Source: Gnetum montanum
Taxonomy: Eukaryota > Streptophyta > Gnetopsida > Gnetales > Gnetaceae
Length of the DNA: 64,000 nt
NCBI GenBank assembly: GCA_015680685.1
Contig: MNCI01014495.1
Location: forward strand, 997,802-1,061,801
Direction of reading: 5' to 3'
Part shown: positions 31,341-43,679 of the stretch, piece after piece
How the letters are laid out: each line of letters opens with the position of its first letter
How positions within the stretch are numbered: position 1 is the stretch's first letter
The notes under the pieces: model-generated
Databases searched by the model: none
What the model was told of the DNA's origin: nothing
Seen by the model: only the letters and a program-made list of their open reading frames with translations
Translations under genes and position numbers: made by a program

Positions 31341-33731
31341 CAGGACTTGTCCTAAAGACAAGACATTTCTTTAATTAGCTCTTAGTATTGCCCTTGCAAC
31401 TTGTCTTTACTGTGGCTGTGATGGCAATTCACCTTGCATAGTAGGCAGTGGCACTAGTAACAAAGGATGAGTTGGATTTAATGAATCAACTCCTTGTGGA
31501 TGCATGTATGAGTTTGGATCTCTCCTTGATGGTGTCAGTCTATGGTACTCCATGGGGTAGTATTGTGGAGTTTGGATACTAGCATTTCCAGGAGAGATTG
31601 GACATTGTAAATAGTATCTATAAGGATTAGGCTACCAATATGGATACTGTTGGTGTGGTGGTGGCATTGGGGATATTTCCACTGCTAATGGTACTATTCT
31701 TATGATTGTGGCAAATCTCTACTAGGATAGTATGTTGGTTGCTAGTTCTACTTGTAGCTACCTTGCGGATAAGATAACCTTTTGGGCATTTGTTTTTTTG
31801 AAAAATTTATGATTAAGTGCGTATGACCGTATCTCTTGTAAATGTGTCATCACTAGACAACATCCCTTAGGATGTTTGTATTGACACATGGCACATCCTT
31901 ACTTGTTGATGGAGCTAGTATGTAGATACTTAGCCATTGTAGCCACTTTGCCTTTTTGTCCAAAATCTTTCTTCTTCTTTTTGTCTTTGCCTTTTCCAAA
32001 GGCTTGCTTTACTCTCTCTTCCATAATCTTTAAAGTTGTTGTACATCTCTCATCAACTAAGTTCCACATCTTTGCTACTTGTGTTACTACATCGACAATA
32101 GCTTTTTGTATTGGTAGCATTTTTGTTTAGATTACCTGATCCAAGGTTTCCTCTTCTTAGGTATCACAAACCCTTACATCTCTCTTTCTAATTGATGGGT
32201 CTCAATTATACTCCTCAGCTAATTCTCCCTTTATTAATTCATCTTCTTCCTTTGCCACTTGATCAATTAATCTCTAGATGTGATGGGTAGTCATTTTAGA
32301 TAATCTACCTTGGTCATAAATCCCAGGTGTCTCCATGGTTTTGTTTCGAATCCCATCTACAATATGCCTAAGTTACTCTCATTGTGAGAATCCATGGCCT
32401 AAGCATCTATGCAGTACTGAATAGTACTTGCCCATGAATGCATCAAGAATTTCATGAGTGCCTTACTTCCATCATTGGATTTTCTTCCTTAAGTTAAACA
32501 CTTGTGAATAGGTTTGGTACTTGTCATTGAATGTCTCTAGCATCATACTCCATCTTCTAATTGATTCAAGTACAAGTAATCGATACAAGCTCTCTACCTC
32601 TTTCACAAGTGTTCTTGGGAATAACTTTAACTTTTGCTAGTCACTTTCAATGTTATATAGGACGTAGGCATCATGGAAAGCTTGGAGGTGATGTTGTGAA
32701 TCAGCATGATAACCATATTCAAACCTTAGCATGTTATTCATATCGAGTCATTTGATAGTGCTATCCCTCGCATGCTTGATTAGAATGTGTATAACTTCTT
32801 ATATGTCAATCATGCTTTGGGTTTTCATCAGGGGTTCATCATCTCAATCAAGTTCATGCACTTAGTTGTAGTAGTGCCCACTTTTGTGCTCATCCCTTTA
32901 ATGATTTCTGCAATCCCTACATCTATGCTATTCATACTCTTCATCTTTCAAATCAAAATGCCTTGAGTGATGGTCATGATGGTCATGAGTTCTCCTCTCT
33001 TCTCTATTATAGTCTCACTACCTATATTTTTTTCTATCAGAGTCCACCAACGATCGTGATGAGGCAGATGAGGTAGTAGGAGAATGGTGTGGGTTTGCTC
33101 TTCTTTCGTGATTCCTATATTCTTCTTTATAAGGCCTAATAGGAACTCTTGACCTTGTGTCCTACTTACTCTTTGAGTCAATAACCTCCTTCTTGGGTGT
33201 CTCTGCTAGAGTGGACTAAAGTTGAACTTTGCTAGGTTCCCCAAGTCTAATTATAGGTGTTTTCAAAGGCTCTTCATGATTTTGGTGGAGTTGTTCTATG
33301 ATAAATGCATCAACATTCAATTATTCCAAGATAACAAAAGCATTGACCTACTTCCCCTTGTTATGTACATGTTTGATTTCCACAGCAACATCTTTCCTCA
33401 TCTACTCCTTTGTGGGTTCATAGGATCTCATCATGTGTTGAGTCAAATGATACCCTTCCTAGATTTGATCCAAGTGCATTCCCCTTAAGGCAATTTGGAG
33501 CATACTAAGTGCTCCATGTTCTAGAGGCAAGACTATGTTTCCTTGCATGTCTCTCCACCTCATTTATCTATCCTTATGAAAGATGAAAGTAAAATCTAGA
33601 TGATTAGGATCAATGTGAGCATAAGTGATTCTTGTTTACATCGACATTCTTCATTCTTCTTCTTCGTCGATTATGTCATTGCTTCTATGTAGTTCCTTGG
33701 CAAGTGATGTTGCATTCTTATTTGAAGCCAT
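31341..33731 (-). pseudogene. gag of element E
   Basis: The start is ATGGCTTCAAATAAGAATGC at 33731 (minus strand), matching the MAS start of A. Recognisable blocks: an Arg/Asp/Glu-rich stretch (32948-33181), the core around 32340-32800 ('CLGHGF'-type and 'LELTSL'-type readings), a Lys-rich segment 31899-32120 ('KAIVDVVTQVAKMWNLVDER', 'KKKKKDFGQKGKV') and the knuckle region near 31840-31890. Numerous frame breaks. Confidence 0.75.
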
Positions 33732-33847
33732 GTTATGGTTTAAGACATTTGTTTTAAGTGTGCTTAGTTAGAGTTATGAATTTTAACTTTTTGTTTCAAG
33801 TACAAGGAACTTTATGTAATCAATTACTCAACATACATTGACAAGTC

Positions 33848-33865
33848 CTCGACAATGATAGCAAT
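33848..33865 (-). promoter_or_regulatory. Primer-binding site, element E
   Basis: Minus strand TTGCTATCATTGTCGAGG beside the LTR; aligns with TTGGCACCGTTGCCAAGG of A with several transitions. Confidence 0.65.
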
Positions 33866-34743
33866 GATGACTGGTGGAGTAATCCAACACCCAACCATAC
33901 AAGTCACAGATGTTCACACATGACTAGATTTAGTGGATGAGGCAATGTGAATATGTTAGTAACTAGTTAAAGTTTGAGATCATTGTCTTCCCACATGAGC
34001 TAGTGAAATCTATGGTATAGTTTAACTCATGGTAAGGTATATGATATGTTGATGTTGTTTGGCCATCTAGCTCCTAGCAAACATGATAAAGCAAAAGTAA
34101 TTTCTAACTCTATTTCTAACTAAAATAGTAAATGAATCTAGTTTATCCTAAGGTGATGAGTATCCAATCCTAACCTTTCATACACACCCTAGGTTTCATG
34201 TCATTACTACTAGAATTACTAAGTCCTTTGCTACTGGGTGAACTAAGCTATAGCACTACTATGTTACCATGTAATTACACTTAAGTACTCAAGATCAATT
34301 GTACTCATTCCACTTAACAACAATAATGGTAAAGTGCAAGAAAAAGTAAACGTTAACTAAGAAAACCGTAAACATTATTCTAAGTATAACAACAAACTAG
34401 GAGAATGTTTCAATAGTATGAAATAGCTTGATATTTATTACTGGTCACACTTGTGCCCAAGTACAAGATGCTCAAATAAAGACTCCATACACTATGTTAT
34501 ACTACATTGTGGGCATTCACACTTCTAAGTGCTTACAAAAACAAACTACAAGAGTTACACTACTATGTTATGAAAACTACTATGGATCCATGTGCCTAAG
34601 TGTTGTATTCATAGGTTGACATGCATCTCGCGATATCGCATATATGACAATGTAGCATGGGCTACAATATCGAAGCTACAACATCAGAGCTACAATATTG
34701 TATATTCGATATTGTAGTTTGTCAAAATTTTGATTTATCAATA
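33866..34743 (-). mobile_element. 5' LTR of element E
   Basis: Plus-strand TGATGACTGG at 33866; the other end is near TTTATCA at 34737-34743. Its U3 (34620-34725) has decayed palindromes such as CTACAATATTGTATATTCGATATTGTAG-type (longer than quoted) and GCGATATCGC, a CpG-depleted version of the A palindromes. Confidence 0.75.
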
Positions 34744-35273
34744 GTAAATACTTAAAATCAAGTAGCTTCAATTTCCTAAGACTACAAGAGTGCTACAACA
34801 TTGATATAAAGATTTCTATCCCATACAATGTTAGCAATGTCAAATGATTTAAGTTTTGTAAAGATTTAAGTGAATCCTATCATCACCCTATGCACTTATG
34901 TTATTGACAAATGCACAATGTATTGGATATCTAAAGAGGCAACATTATTTTAGGATAACAAAAAAAATTAAGATCTTTAAAATGAAATTTAAAAGATTTG
35001 AAATTGAAATGTAAGAGTCTTACAAAATTATACCTAAAATAATTATTAATGTTTCTAAACAACAAAATGAAACAATTAACAATTGTTTGATGAATAGTGT
35101 AAGATAAATAGAATTTTGCTAAAGACTCAAAATCTATCAAAGACTATCAAGTTATACAAAAATCTAATTTGAACTAAAAAATGATTTGTTAGAAAGACAT
35201 ACTAGATTACTACAAATAATTAGTAAAAATCCTAAATGTTTTAAGCATTTAATTGAAAGCAAGAATAGAGTAT
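34744..35273. other. AT-rich flank, no gene seen
   Basis: Sequence between E and H. Very AT-rich with no conserved ORF and no recognisable repeat; it is the left part of the site into which H inserted, continuing at 42984. Confidence 0.6.
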
Positions 35274-35278
35274 ATTAT
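35274..35278. repeat. Left target-site duplication of element H (ATTAT)
   Basis: ATTAT beside the LTR at 35279; matches 42979-42983. Confidence 0.85.
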
Positions 35279-36304
35279 TAATGAGCAGTGGGTATTCCCT
35301 ACACCCAACCATTTGAATCACAAGCATTCATGTGCAATCTAGTCAAATTCCATGGATGAAACTAGTATGATATCTAGATTTTTAAGCATTAATCGTAAGT
35401 CATTGTCTTCTTGCTTAGACTAATGGTAGCTTTATCCTATATGATTTAGTCTAAAGTGGGGCATATGATTATTGATGTTGTCAAAGCCTTAAACTAACTG
35501 AAAAATAATCTAGAAATGAATTATTTATTCTAATTAATGATCAAATTAAATTTCAAGATATCCTAAGGGCAATGAATGTTCATTCCGAGCTTGCCGTACA
35601 CATCTTGAACTCACATGCCCACTATTGGTATTACCAAGTATTATGTTACTTGATGAACTAAGCAATAACACTACTAGGATCACCAAGTGAATTTGTGTTT
35701 ACGCTCAAAACTAGTTGTGCTCATTTCACTAATTGATTAATGTGCATGAAAATGTAAATATTAACTAAGTACGTAGAAAGTAAATTGCATTGAAAGTAGA
35801 TCTATTCTAAGTCAAAGTGTTGCAATGAATATGAATCAATCTCAATCTTATTACTGTTCATGGAATGTGTCCAAGTGCAATGCCGCTCAAATAAGACATT
35901 ATACAACTAACTCAAATCTACCCTATGGGCATTCATTGACTATTTGCTAAGATTACAGAATAAAAATGTCAGAGTTTGGCTATGCTATTGGCCAAATGGT
36001 GCCAAATACATAGCAGGTGCTCATATATTCATAGGCAAATATAGACACTATATCAACCAGGATGCATTAACCCATTTGGTTGTGTCAACAAGGATTTGTC
36101 AATACAACTAAGTTATAGCAAATGTAATATAGCATCTATGATATAGCAAATGCGATGTAGCATCCAACTGAGACAAGTTGATGCAAATGCGATGTAGCAT
36201 CTATGATGTAGCATTTGTAATATCTCGATCAATTGATACACTTGAGAAAATGATGCTTCATCATATTAACATGACTTAGCTACTTGATACATCAGGTTTC
36301 ATCA
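35279..36304 (-). mobile_element. 3' LTR of element H
   Basis: 1026 bases; plus-strand TAATGAGCAG to TTTCATCA. The U3 part (36110-36230) has repeated GCAAATGCGATGTAGCATC and its complement-like GATGTAGCATTTG, forming imperfect palindromes. Followed by the polypurine tract in reverse (TACTTCCATGACTGAC). Confidence 0.85.
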
Positions 36305-37368
36305 TACTTCCATGACTGACTAAAAACTCATCCCTAAGTTATATATAAATAAACAAAGTTCCATTACAAAAATTATATGGTAACCAAGACTAGATTGGCT
36401 ACCATTACAAAACTAGAGTGTCACGTTACAAAATTTTATTCAAGTGGATGTATTACAAAATGACAAAAAGTTTACAAAATTACATAGATCTTCAAAAATC
36501 CACTTTGTAATTTATTCAAGAAGATTCATCTTCAGTGGATTTTCCAACCTTGATTATTATGTTAGTGCTTTTTTTTAATGTATAAATTTTTTAAAGGATG
36601 AATTGAAATTTATCCTTATTGTCCCATGGGTCTAGTAATCATGTGATGTTCAAGCTTTTATCATTGTATGTGCTATTTGTCCATAGGCATATCCTCCTCT
36701 ATCCTATTCTTGGCCTCTTTTCCTTTCCTTGCAAAAGACCTTCAAACTTAGGCATTTCATTTGGCATCATCTAAAATCACCAAAGGATTAGCTTTAGTTT
36801 TGATAATTTTTTCTTATTGATTAACCCTTTCTGAATTCCTAGTTAGCTTAAAACTTTTTTAAAAAATTAGCATTTAAACACAAGGTGATTTCATTATAAT
36901 GTTTTTCAACGCTTTAAGGTAACTAAAATCATCAAGTTATTTAAGTCATTTTTTATTAATTTTAATATTAGTTACCCTAATATTTAAAAATAGGGATGTT
37001 AGACAAATTTCAAAAATTACATCCTTAGCCTCCACAATAAATGAGCTCAAATCTAAAAGCTCACAAATTTTTGAACGATTGAAATCAAAGGTATTATTTG
37101 TAAGATATTACAAATGCATCAAAATATTGAAAAACAAGTGGTTCCAAAAATGACCAATAAATTTTAAATTTAGAGGAAATTTGAATGTAAAAGTATTAAA
37201 AATAACTAAAATTGATGAGAAGTGGTTTAAAAATCATGCATAAATTTAGAGAAGCTATCCATTATGTCATTAAAGATGTGAGGCTTTGGTTTAGAACCAT
37301 GATCAACAAAAGTCATGCAAGTGGATCCTCCTAAAGTAGGCTCCTGCCATAATGCCCTTGCATAACCN
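36305..37368 (-). other. Element H 3' noncoding region
   Basis: AT-rich. Conserved only at 37310-37365 (GTGGATCCTCC, ATGCCCTTGCATAACC), shared with A, B, D and F. No gene seen. Confidence 0.6.
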
Positions 37369-37627
37369 TGAAAACCACACATTACAAAGACATACTTCCT
37401 TTTATGCTCTACAAGAGGAGTGATGATATGTTTGAGGTCGCACCTTTTCCATTCCCACTTGGTCTTTCCCCCTTTCTACAAGAGGAGTGATGATATGTTT
37501 TGAGTTTCATGTAAGAAAAACCATATTGCTTTCATCATAAATGAAACACCGTGAAAATTACGAGTCAGCCTCAGGCAAAGATTCGCGATTCAAGTGAGAG
37601 CGCGCATCGGCTTTGTTCGAAGGACAA

Positions 37628-37945
37628 TTTTACGCTCTATTACGCATGGTAGCGTAATGAGCGTAATAAGCTCCAGAATAGTCGAAGGCAGAGTCTAGAG
37701 AAGCACAACAGTTCGACACTTCTTCTCGTGGCACATGCATAACTTGTCTTTACACTCGTCACGCGGCGGTGCATATCATTGCGTATTTCATCACTAAGGC
37801 TAAACATTGTTTACGCTTCATTACGCGCAGCTGCGTAGTGAGCGTAAATTAGACATTGTTTACGCTTCGTCACGCGCAGCTGCGTAGTGAGCGTAAATTA
37901 GACATTGTTTACGCTCCGTCACGCGCGGCTGCGTAGTGAGCATAA
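37628..37945 (+). repeat. Tandem palindromes in LTR X (49-base period)
   Basis: Three units with period 49 (starts 37804, 37853, 37902), each containing TTTACGCT...ACGCGCAGCTGCGT...AGCGTAAA, an imperfect ~39-base palindrome. A fourth, separate relative lies at about 37628-37668 (TTACGCTC, ATTACGC, GCGTAAT, GAGCGTAA). More degenerate versions (ACACGC/GCGTGT) follow at 37980-38090. All lie upstream of the TATA box at 38190. Confidence 0.85.
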
Positions 37946-38189
37946 GACAATTTTGAGCCTATTATTTTTATATCAGATTATGCTCATACACGCAACACAA
38001 CGCGAATGAGTGTAATATAGCATGAAAGCAATTGAAACACGCTCAACCATACCTGCTCTTCACACGCACAACACGTAGACGAGCGTGTTGTGCGTAGTCA
38101 CAATCTGACTTAAAATGGTCAAGTCAACAGCGCCCGAAACACACGGGACACATGTCATCAGGGTTGCACCTTTTTCACGGAGCGTCGCA

Positions 38190-38202
38190 GCCTATAAATA
38201 CC
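38190..38202 (+). promoter_or_regulatory. TATA box of LTR X
   Basis: GCCTATAAATACC, about 250 bases after the last clear 49-base palindrome; plausible core promoter. Confidence 0.6.
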
Positions 38203-39278
38203 TTAGTTGACAAAGATACAAGGGTTGGCAAATCAGAGAAGCAGAGGCATTTTTCTGAGCACCAGAGCACTTATCACCTTTGGAGCAGAGATACAGAGAG
38301 CAACGCCTTGACATTTGTTGACTGCATCACCTTACAGCAGAAACAGAGCACAGTTCGCTTTAAGCACCGGTGACAGGAGTAATCGTTCTGCTGGGAGACT
38401 CTATTGGTCAGAAAAAATTGATCGGTAGACGTCAAAGCTTGTCCTTCCTTGCATCTCAGCTTTAGCCCGCGAGGTAGATCTGACTTCTATTTGGACCGTT
38501 TTGCTTGTTGTTTTGTGCTTGTTTCACATCCGGCAATCGGGGATTCCCCAGTGTAATTTCTCATACAAAATATACATCTTTTTGAGTCAAAGCGTAGATC
38601 TTGAAGCTACGTGCTTCTCTTAATGTCAGCCTCCTTTTATCGTGTTTAGCATTATCACCGTTGCAATCCGTCTACATCGTTTTCCCCTTGTTTTACGATT
38701 TCCTCGAATCGGATCGTTCTTAGGAAATTTTATCGGTTTACTGATTAGTAAGTCCCTGTCTGATCGACAAGACCGTTCAGGGCACCGCGGATTCGTTTTT
38801 CCAGCATAGCCCTCGCGCGGATCCGTGGCTAAAGCTATGTACACGGAATCTCGATCGGTATTTCCAGCTGCCAACGTTTTCCATCGTTACAATAGAGACC
38901 TCTTATTTAGAGAACTAGCGAGATTGATGATGTGATCTCATTACTTTACACAATTATTTACTCAATCATCTTGATAAGATAGGACAAAGATCCAACACAT
39001 AGCATTGACTTATGCATCATGTTTGGCTATATCATTATTAACAAAAACATAGTAGACATCCATAAAACATAAAGGAAATGACTCAAGAAAAGAGAAAACT
39101 ATAAAGAAAAGAAAAATAACAAGAAATGAAAAATATATTAAGAATTAGAAAATTTTGAAGAAATATGAAAATGATAAAAAAATTAAAACAAAAATTGAAA
39201 ATGCACTTATTAGTTCTTGATTCAAGATGGGGCATCTCCCCCACAACTAAACTCCTAGGAGAACATTAAAAAAATGGA

Positions 39279-40095
39279 TCAAATATTTCCTTGGTTATAC
39301 ACTATAATTTTTCCAATTATCATCATTAGTAATTTAAGTTTTTGCCTGTTAGCACATTTAACATTGATGATAATTAGGTTTCGATCATTTGTAGAAATAT
39401 ATTCCACTAGACTAGAAGGTGTTTTCTTTTTAGAGGGTCTAGATATGTTTCCTTTCTGATATAATACTTTAGTTCTTAGGTCTCCTTGTTTAACATCTTC
39501 TTTTAGTGTATAGTTAGAGTGCAAGATGTCCTTATCTAAGTTCTTTATTTGGTTCATTTTATTAGAACTGAAACTAATAAGTGAGTTGGATGTTTCCGTG
39601 CATATTTTGAATGATTTTGTATTCTCATTTTCTAGCCACTTAGTGTCTTTTGGTTTAGTGGCTATTTTGTAGAGATAGTTTTGCACACACACTTGTTCCT
39701 CAAGTTGGTTGTGGGTTAGTATAGGGATCATGTTAGCACTTTGAACTTTTAGTTGACACCTACATCCTTTATTATTATTGGTAACACATGGAATTTTCTA
39801 TCTCTTCATAGTAATAGGTTCATCTTTTATGTTTTGTGTTTGAGTGACAATAATTGTTGCCTTTTACGTATGATTAAGACACATTATTTTTGCGAGGAAG
39901 GAGGTTGCACTAAATTGGCCTTGCCCTAGTCATGCTGAGCTAGTAGGTCAACTAGTTTTATTAATATGTGTGACAACTATCTAAAGAAAGGATGTTTTCA
40001 AGACTTATGCTTAGATCTACTAAAATTATTATTTACTTATATGTTCATGACATGAGTGACATTCTTTTTTTGAGGTTGTGGTGTCAATCCTTCCT
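39279..40095 (-). pseudogene. Protease remnant and terminal linker, element H
   Basis: The linker 39279-39731 is an open frame of 150 codons; its start ('YKIATKPKDTKWLENENTKS') matches the post-protease linker of E. In A, B and D the same place reads 'LYVAT...'. The protease itself (39760-40095) is badly decayed and only short words are recognised. Downstream the coding simply ends at the PPT-like GTTGTGGGGGAGATGCC (about 39228-39245, minus strand). Confidence 0.55.
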
Positions 40096-41960
40096 CCATT
40101 GTTGGTCGTGACATATGTTGGAGGGAAGTATGTGAGTATTGAGGATGTGACAGATGATGAGAGGCATGGGATGCTGATCCCACAGGAGATGTTACAAGTT
40201 GCTGGTATTCAAGAGGGTAGTAGTAGTAAGTTGAAGCATGGGAAGTAGAATAATTTGGAGAAATAGGTTGTTAAACATAACATCCATAAGGATTTGGTTG
40301 AAAATAGGAATATTGCTGGTTTAATGATGATAGCCCTTATGATTGTGGATTCTGCCATTGGTATTAATAGTAGTCTTGAGGTTGAGGAGGAGTGCTACTT
40401 AGATAGTACTTTTGGTTGTAAGATTATCTATAATTACCTTGTGGATAAGGTAATCTCTTAGGCATTTGCTTTTCTATGAACTTGGGATTGATGTTCATAT
40501 TGATAGATGTCACATCCATCCTCCTCCTTTGTATCTGAGTTTGTAACCTCTTCTACTACAACTAATTTTCCTTTTTGTTGATAAGTGTCCTTACATATTT
40601 CCTTGTTCTTTTTCCTATTCTTGTTTTGATCACTTGATCCTATTTGCCTTACCTTCTCTTCTATGATTTTCAAGTTGGTTGTAACTTTTTCATCCATCAA
40701 CTCTCATAGCTTATGTACCCATGCTTCAATATGAGTGATAGACCTTTGTATTGGCAAAATTTTGTGTGAAATCAACTCATCAAGAGCTACCTCTTCTTTC
40801 TAATCATAAATATGCATTTCTTTGTTACCAAGGGTTGGATCCTAGGTATATTCATATACACTCTTCCTTTTACATAGCTCTCGTTCTTCTTTTGCCACCT
40901 TTTCTACTAGCCTTTGTATTTGATGGACTCTCAGTTCTAATAATCTTCCTTAGGCATAGATCCCAAGGGTCTCCCTTATTTTGTTACGTAGCCCATCTAT
41001 GATGTGATGAAGCTGCTCTTATTGAGAAAATCTATGGCCAAGGCATCTATGTAATAGAGAATAATATATTCCCAGAGTTGCATCAAGGAATTCATGGTTC
41101 TCTTGCTTCTACCCTTAGATTTATTTTCTTAGATTGGACCCTCTTGAATATGTTTGATATTTCTCATTGAAGAGCTTAATCATTGTGGACCACCATTGGA
41201 TTGAATCTAGTTCCAATGATCTACACCATTTTCAACTTCTGCTATTAGTGTTATGAGGAAGAGCTTAAGCTTTTTTCACTTACTGTCGATATTTTGTAAA
41301 TGATGTTGTAGATCAGAATGGTAGCCTCCCTCAAATTTAAGAATGTTATTCATATCAAACCATTTGATGCAGCTTTCCCTTTAATGCCTATGAGGAATTC
41401 TAGCTACCTTCCTAATCTATATCATGCTTTTAGCAATCAATAAGGGTTCATCATCATCAGACATGCCATGGTTATAATATCTATTTTTATTTGTCTAATA
41501 ATGATGATCTTGTGTATGCTCCCTTTGGTACCTTGTATCTTATTATTGATCCCTATTTCTATCTCTATCGTGATCCCTTAGTGGAGCTCTATCTTCATTC
41601 CCATGCTCATCTTTGTCAGAACTAAACATTAAAGATGAAGAGAAAGATGGTAAACTAGGGGAATTACCATGGCTCCTATATCTTCCCCTATGATCCCTTG
41701 GTTTATCTCTTCTAGGTTTGTAGGAGGTTCCAAGCCTTGAGCCCCACCTTGTTCTATGACTTGTTTCATCCCCTCTAGGACTGTGTCTGATAGTTGAATG
41801 TAGTCTTTGAATGTAGTAAGGATCTAAATTAGCATATCCTTGCTTGCAGTGCTTTACTCCAGTTCTCTTAAGTATAGATCCTATCATTTCTCCTACTAGT
41901 GTTCTCATCATGTGATGGATTATTGGTCCTATGCAAAGGAGACATATTCTTTAGTTAATA
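40096..41960 (-). pseudogene. gag of element H
   Basis: Minus-strand gag remnants. 40458-40700 carries 'MMDEKVTTNLKIIEEKVRQ' and the knuckle start 'EEDGCDIYQYEH', with the second Cys of CX2C changed to Tyr. The gag core is around 40870-41400, and the basic, Ser/Asp/Arg-rich N-terminal region is open at 41543-41911 (122 codons, 'RDHRGRYRSHGNSPSLPSFS', 'DRDRNRDQ'). Frame breaks separate these parts. Confidence 0.75.
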
Positions 41961-42059
41961 ATGTATGCAAATTAAAATATTAATATTTTTAAAAAGATAA
42001 ATCATTAATGCTTTAACAATGACTATTTATAATATAACTAATCTAGATCTTTAGCACCA

Positions 42060-42078
42060 TCCCTCGCACTGGTGCCAA
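42060..42078 (-). promoter_or_regulatory. Primer-binding site, element H
   Basis: Minus strand TTGGCACCAGTGCGAGGGA near the LTR start, close to the A primer site. Confidence 0.65.
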
Positions 42079-42978
42079 TGTTGAGTAGGAGGTATTTCCT
42101 ACATCCAACTATACAAATCGTAAGTGTTCACGTGCAATTCAATCAAATTTTGTGGATGGAACTAGTGTGGTATCTAGCTTGCTAAGCATTAATTGCAAGT
42201 TGTTGTCTTCTTACTTGGACTAGTAGTAGCTTTATCATGTAAGATTTAGTCCAAATTGAGGCATATGATTACTAATGTTGTTGGTGCCTTAAACTAACTA
42301 AAGAATAACATAGAAATTAATTATTCAATCTAATTAATAATAAAATTAAATTTGAAACTATCCAAAGGGTAATGAGTATCCGTTCCTAGCTTGCCATACA
42401 TGTTCTAAACTCATGTACCCCTTGTTGGGATTACCAAGCAAATACGTGTTTATGCTTAAAACTAGTCACACTCATTCCACTAATTGATTAATGTGCATGG
42501 AAATGTAAATATTAACTAAGTACATAGAAAGTAAATCTATTTTATGTCAAAGTGCTACAATGAATATGAATTGATCTCAAGATTATTGTTATTCATGAAA
42601 TGTGTCCAGGTACAATGCCACTTGAATAAGATGTTGTACAATTGACTCAAATCCACACTCTGGGCACTCACTCACTATTTGCTAAGATTACAAAATAAAA
42701 TTACAAGAGTTTAGCTACAACACTGGTCAAATGGCGCCAAATATGCAACAGGTGCTTGCATATTGATAGGTAAATATAGACACTGCATCGATGGGAAGGC
42801 ATTGATGTAGCTAAGTTATAGCATATGCAATGTAGCATCTACGAGTAGCACCCAACTAAGATATGTCGACGCAAATGCAGTGTAGCATTTGCAATATCTC
42901 AATTGACTGATACACTTGACAAAATGATGCTTCATCGTATCCACACAACTTAGCTACCTGACATACTAGGTTTTATTA
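42079..42978 (-). mobile_element. 5' LTR of element H
   Basis: About 900 bases; plus-strand TGTTGAGTAGG to GGTTTTATTA. Colinear with the 3' LTR (35279-36304). Differences include a ~40-base gap around the ACTGGGATTACCAAGC repeats, so the element is old. Confidence 0.85.
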
Positions 42979-42983
42979 ATTAT
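42979..42983. repeat. Right target-site duplication of element H (ATTAT)
   Basis: ATTAT, identical to 35274-35278. Confidence 0.85.
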
Positions 42984-43570
42984 GCTTTTTAACATTATGA
43001 CAAAATGGAAGACTTACATATCAATAATAATACACTATTCATTTCTTTTCATGACATAGTGCAATACAAAAACAAATTATCATCAACTGTAGTTGAAGAT
43101 AACAAGTTGTATGCTTGTTATAAATTCTATTTTGGAGCTACAATTTTATTTATATATTCTTTTAAATATTTGGATCTTATTTATATGAACAATTACAAGT
43201 GTCGAAACAATTATATGAATTTAATTATATGTTTTCTTATGTTAGTAATAAGAATTGAAGAATTTAGAAGTGGTTTTATGTTTTATTTCTTAGGATTCAC
43301 TCCCTATTTGTAAATTCAAGCTAATTTCTCTTTTTTTCCAACGTTAATTTCATGTAAATGCTCATCAATATCTTTGCATGAGCTTGTTCCAGGCTTTTGT
43401 AACTTGCAGAAGTCATTTCCTATGTTTGGTTTATGTTTCAAAAAGTATTTGAAGTGAATTAAGTGAAGATTCAAAAGTTTATGCATGTTCATGTGGGTTT
43501 TGTGCATTTTGCACACATATTGAATTCATGGCTCATTTGATGTTTATCTTTTACTTCAAGCTCACCTCAC
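42984..43570. other. Noncoding flank, no gene seen
   Basis: Right part of the H target site. An open frame of 102 codons at 43005-43313 is AT-driven, matches no known protein to my eye, and is not called as a gene. Confidence 0.5.
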
Positions 43571-43679
43571 CATATTTAGAGGTTGTGTATCATGTTTGTA
43601 GCCTTTATTGTTAAGGTTAGAGCCTCATATCTGTTCAGATTGTTTTTGAATTTTTGTTTTGGTGTTTTTCTTTGTCTTT

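Larger units (their letters stand above)
29320..34743 (-). mobile_element. Element E: non-autonomous gag-protease element, 3' end missing
   Basis: Minus-strand element: 5' LTR 33866-34743, primer site 33848-33865, gag, protease, linker, PPT-like motif near 30340-30360, 3' region. RT, RNase H and integrase are absent, as in A and H. Its own 3' LTR is not seen; the sequence meets the D LTR at 29319. Much more decayed than A. The E LTR belongs to the same subfamily as solo LTR L. Confidence 0.82.
37369..38940 (+). mobile_element. LTR X: probable solo LTR of an unrelated family
   Basis: A block with far more CpG and less decay than its surroundings, inserted in the H 3' region. It has a polypurine-like AAGAGGAG followed by TGATGATATGTTT, present twice (about 37415-37439 and 37478-37502), a palindrome array, a TATA box (GCCTATAAATACC, 38190-38202), and a long leader-like region to about 38893 (CGTTACA). 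No coding sequence. Exact ends and target duplication could not be fixed; the N at 37368 lies at the left edge. Confidence 0.6.
35279..42978 (-). mobile_element. Element H: non-autonomous gag-protease element
   Basis: Complete minus-strand element with a perfect ATTAT duplication: 3' LTR 35279-36304, polypurine tract 36305-36317, 3' region, PPT-like motif near 39228, linker, protease, gag, primer site about 42060-42078, 5' LTR 42079-42978. No RT, RNase H or integrase. Interrupted at about 37369-38940 by LTR X. Third example in the window, with A and E, of a coding region that ends just after protease. Confidence 0.88.

Noticed and set aside
37804-37945. CRISPR-like array
   Set aside because: Regular 49-base units without variable spacers, in a plant LTR; simply a tandem palindrome.
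38626-38874. Minus-strand ORF of 82 codons in LTR X
   Set aside because: Lies in the leader-like part of the LTR; open because the block is GC-richer, with no domain seen.
43005-43313. ORF of 102 codons
   Set aside because: AT-driven composition, no recognisable domain, no neighbour or conservation to support it.
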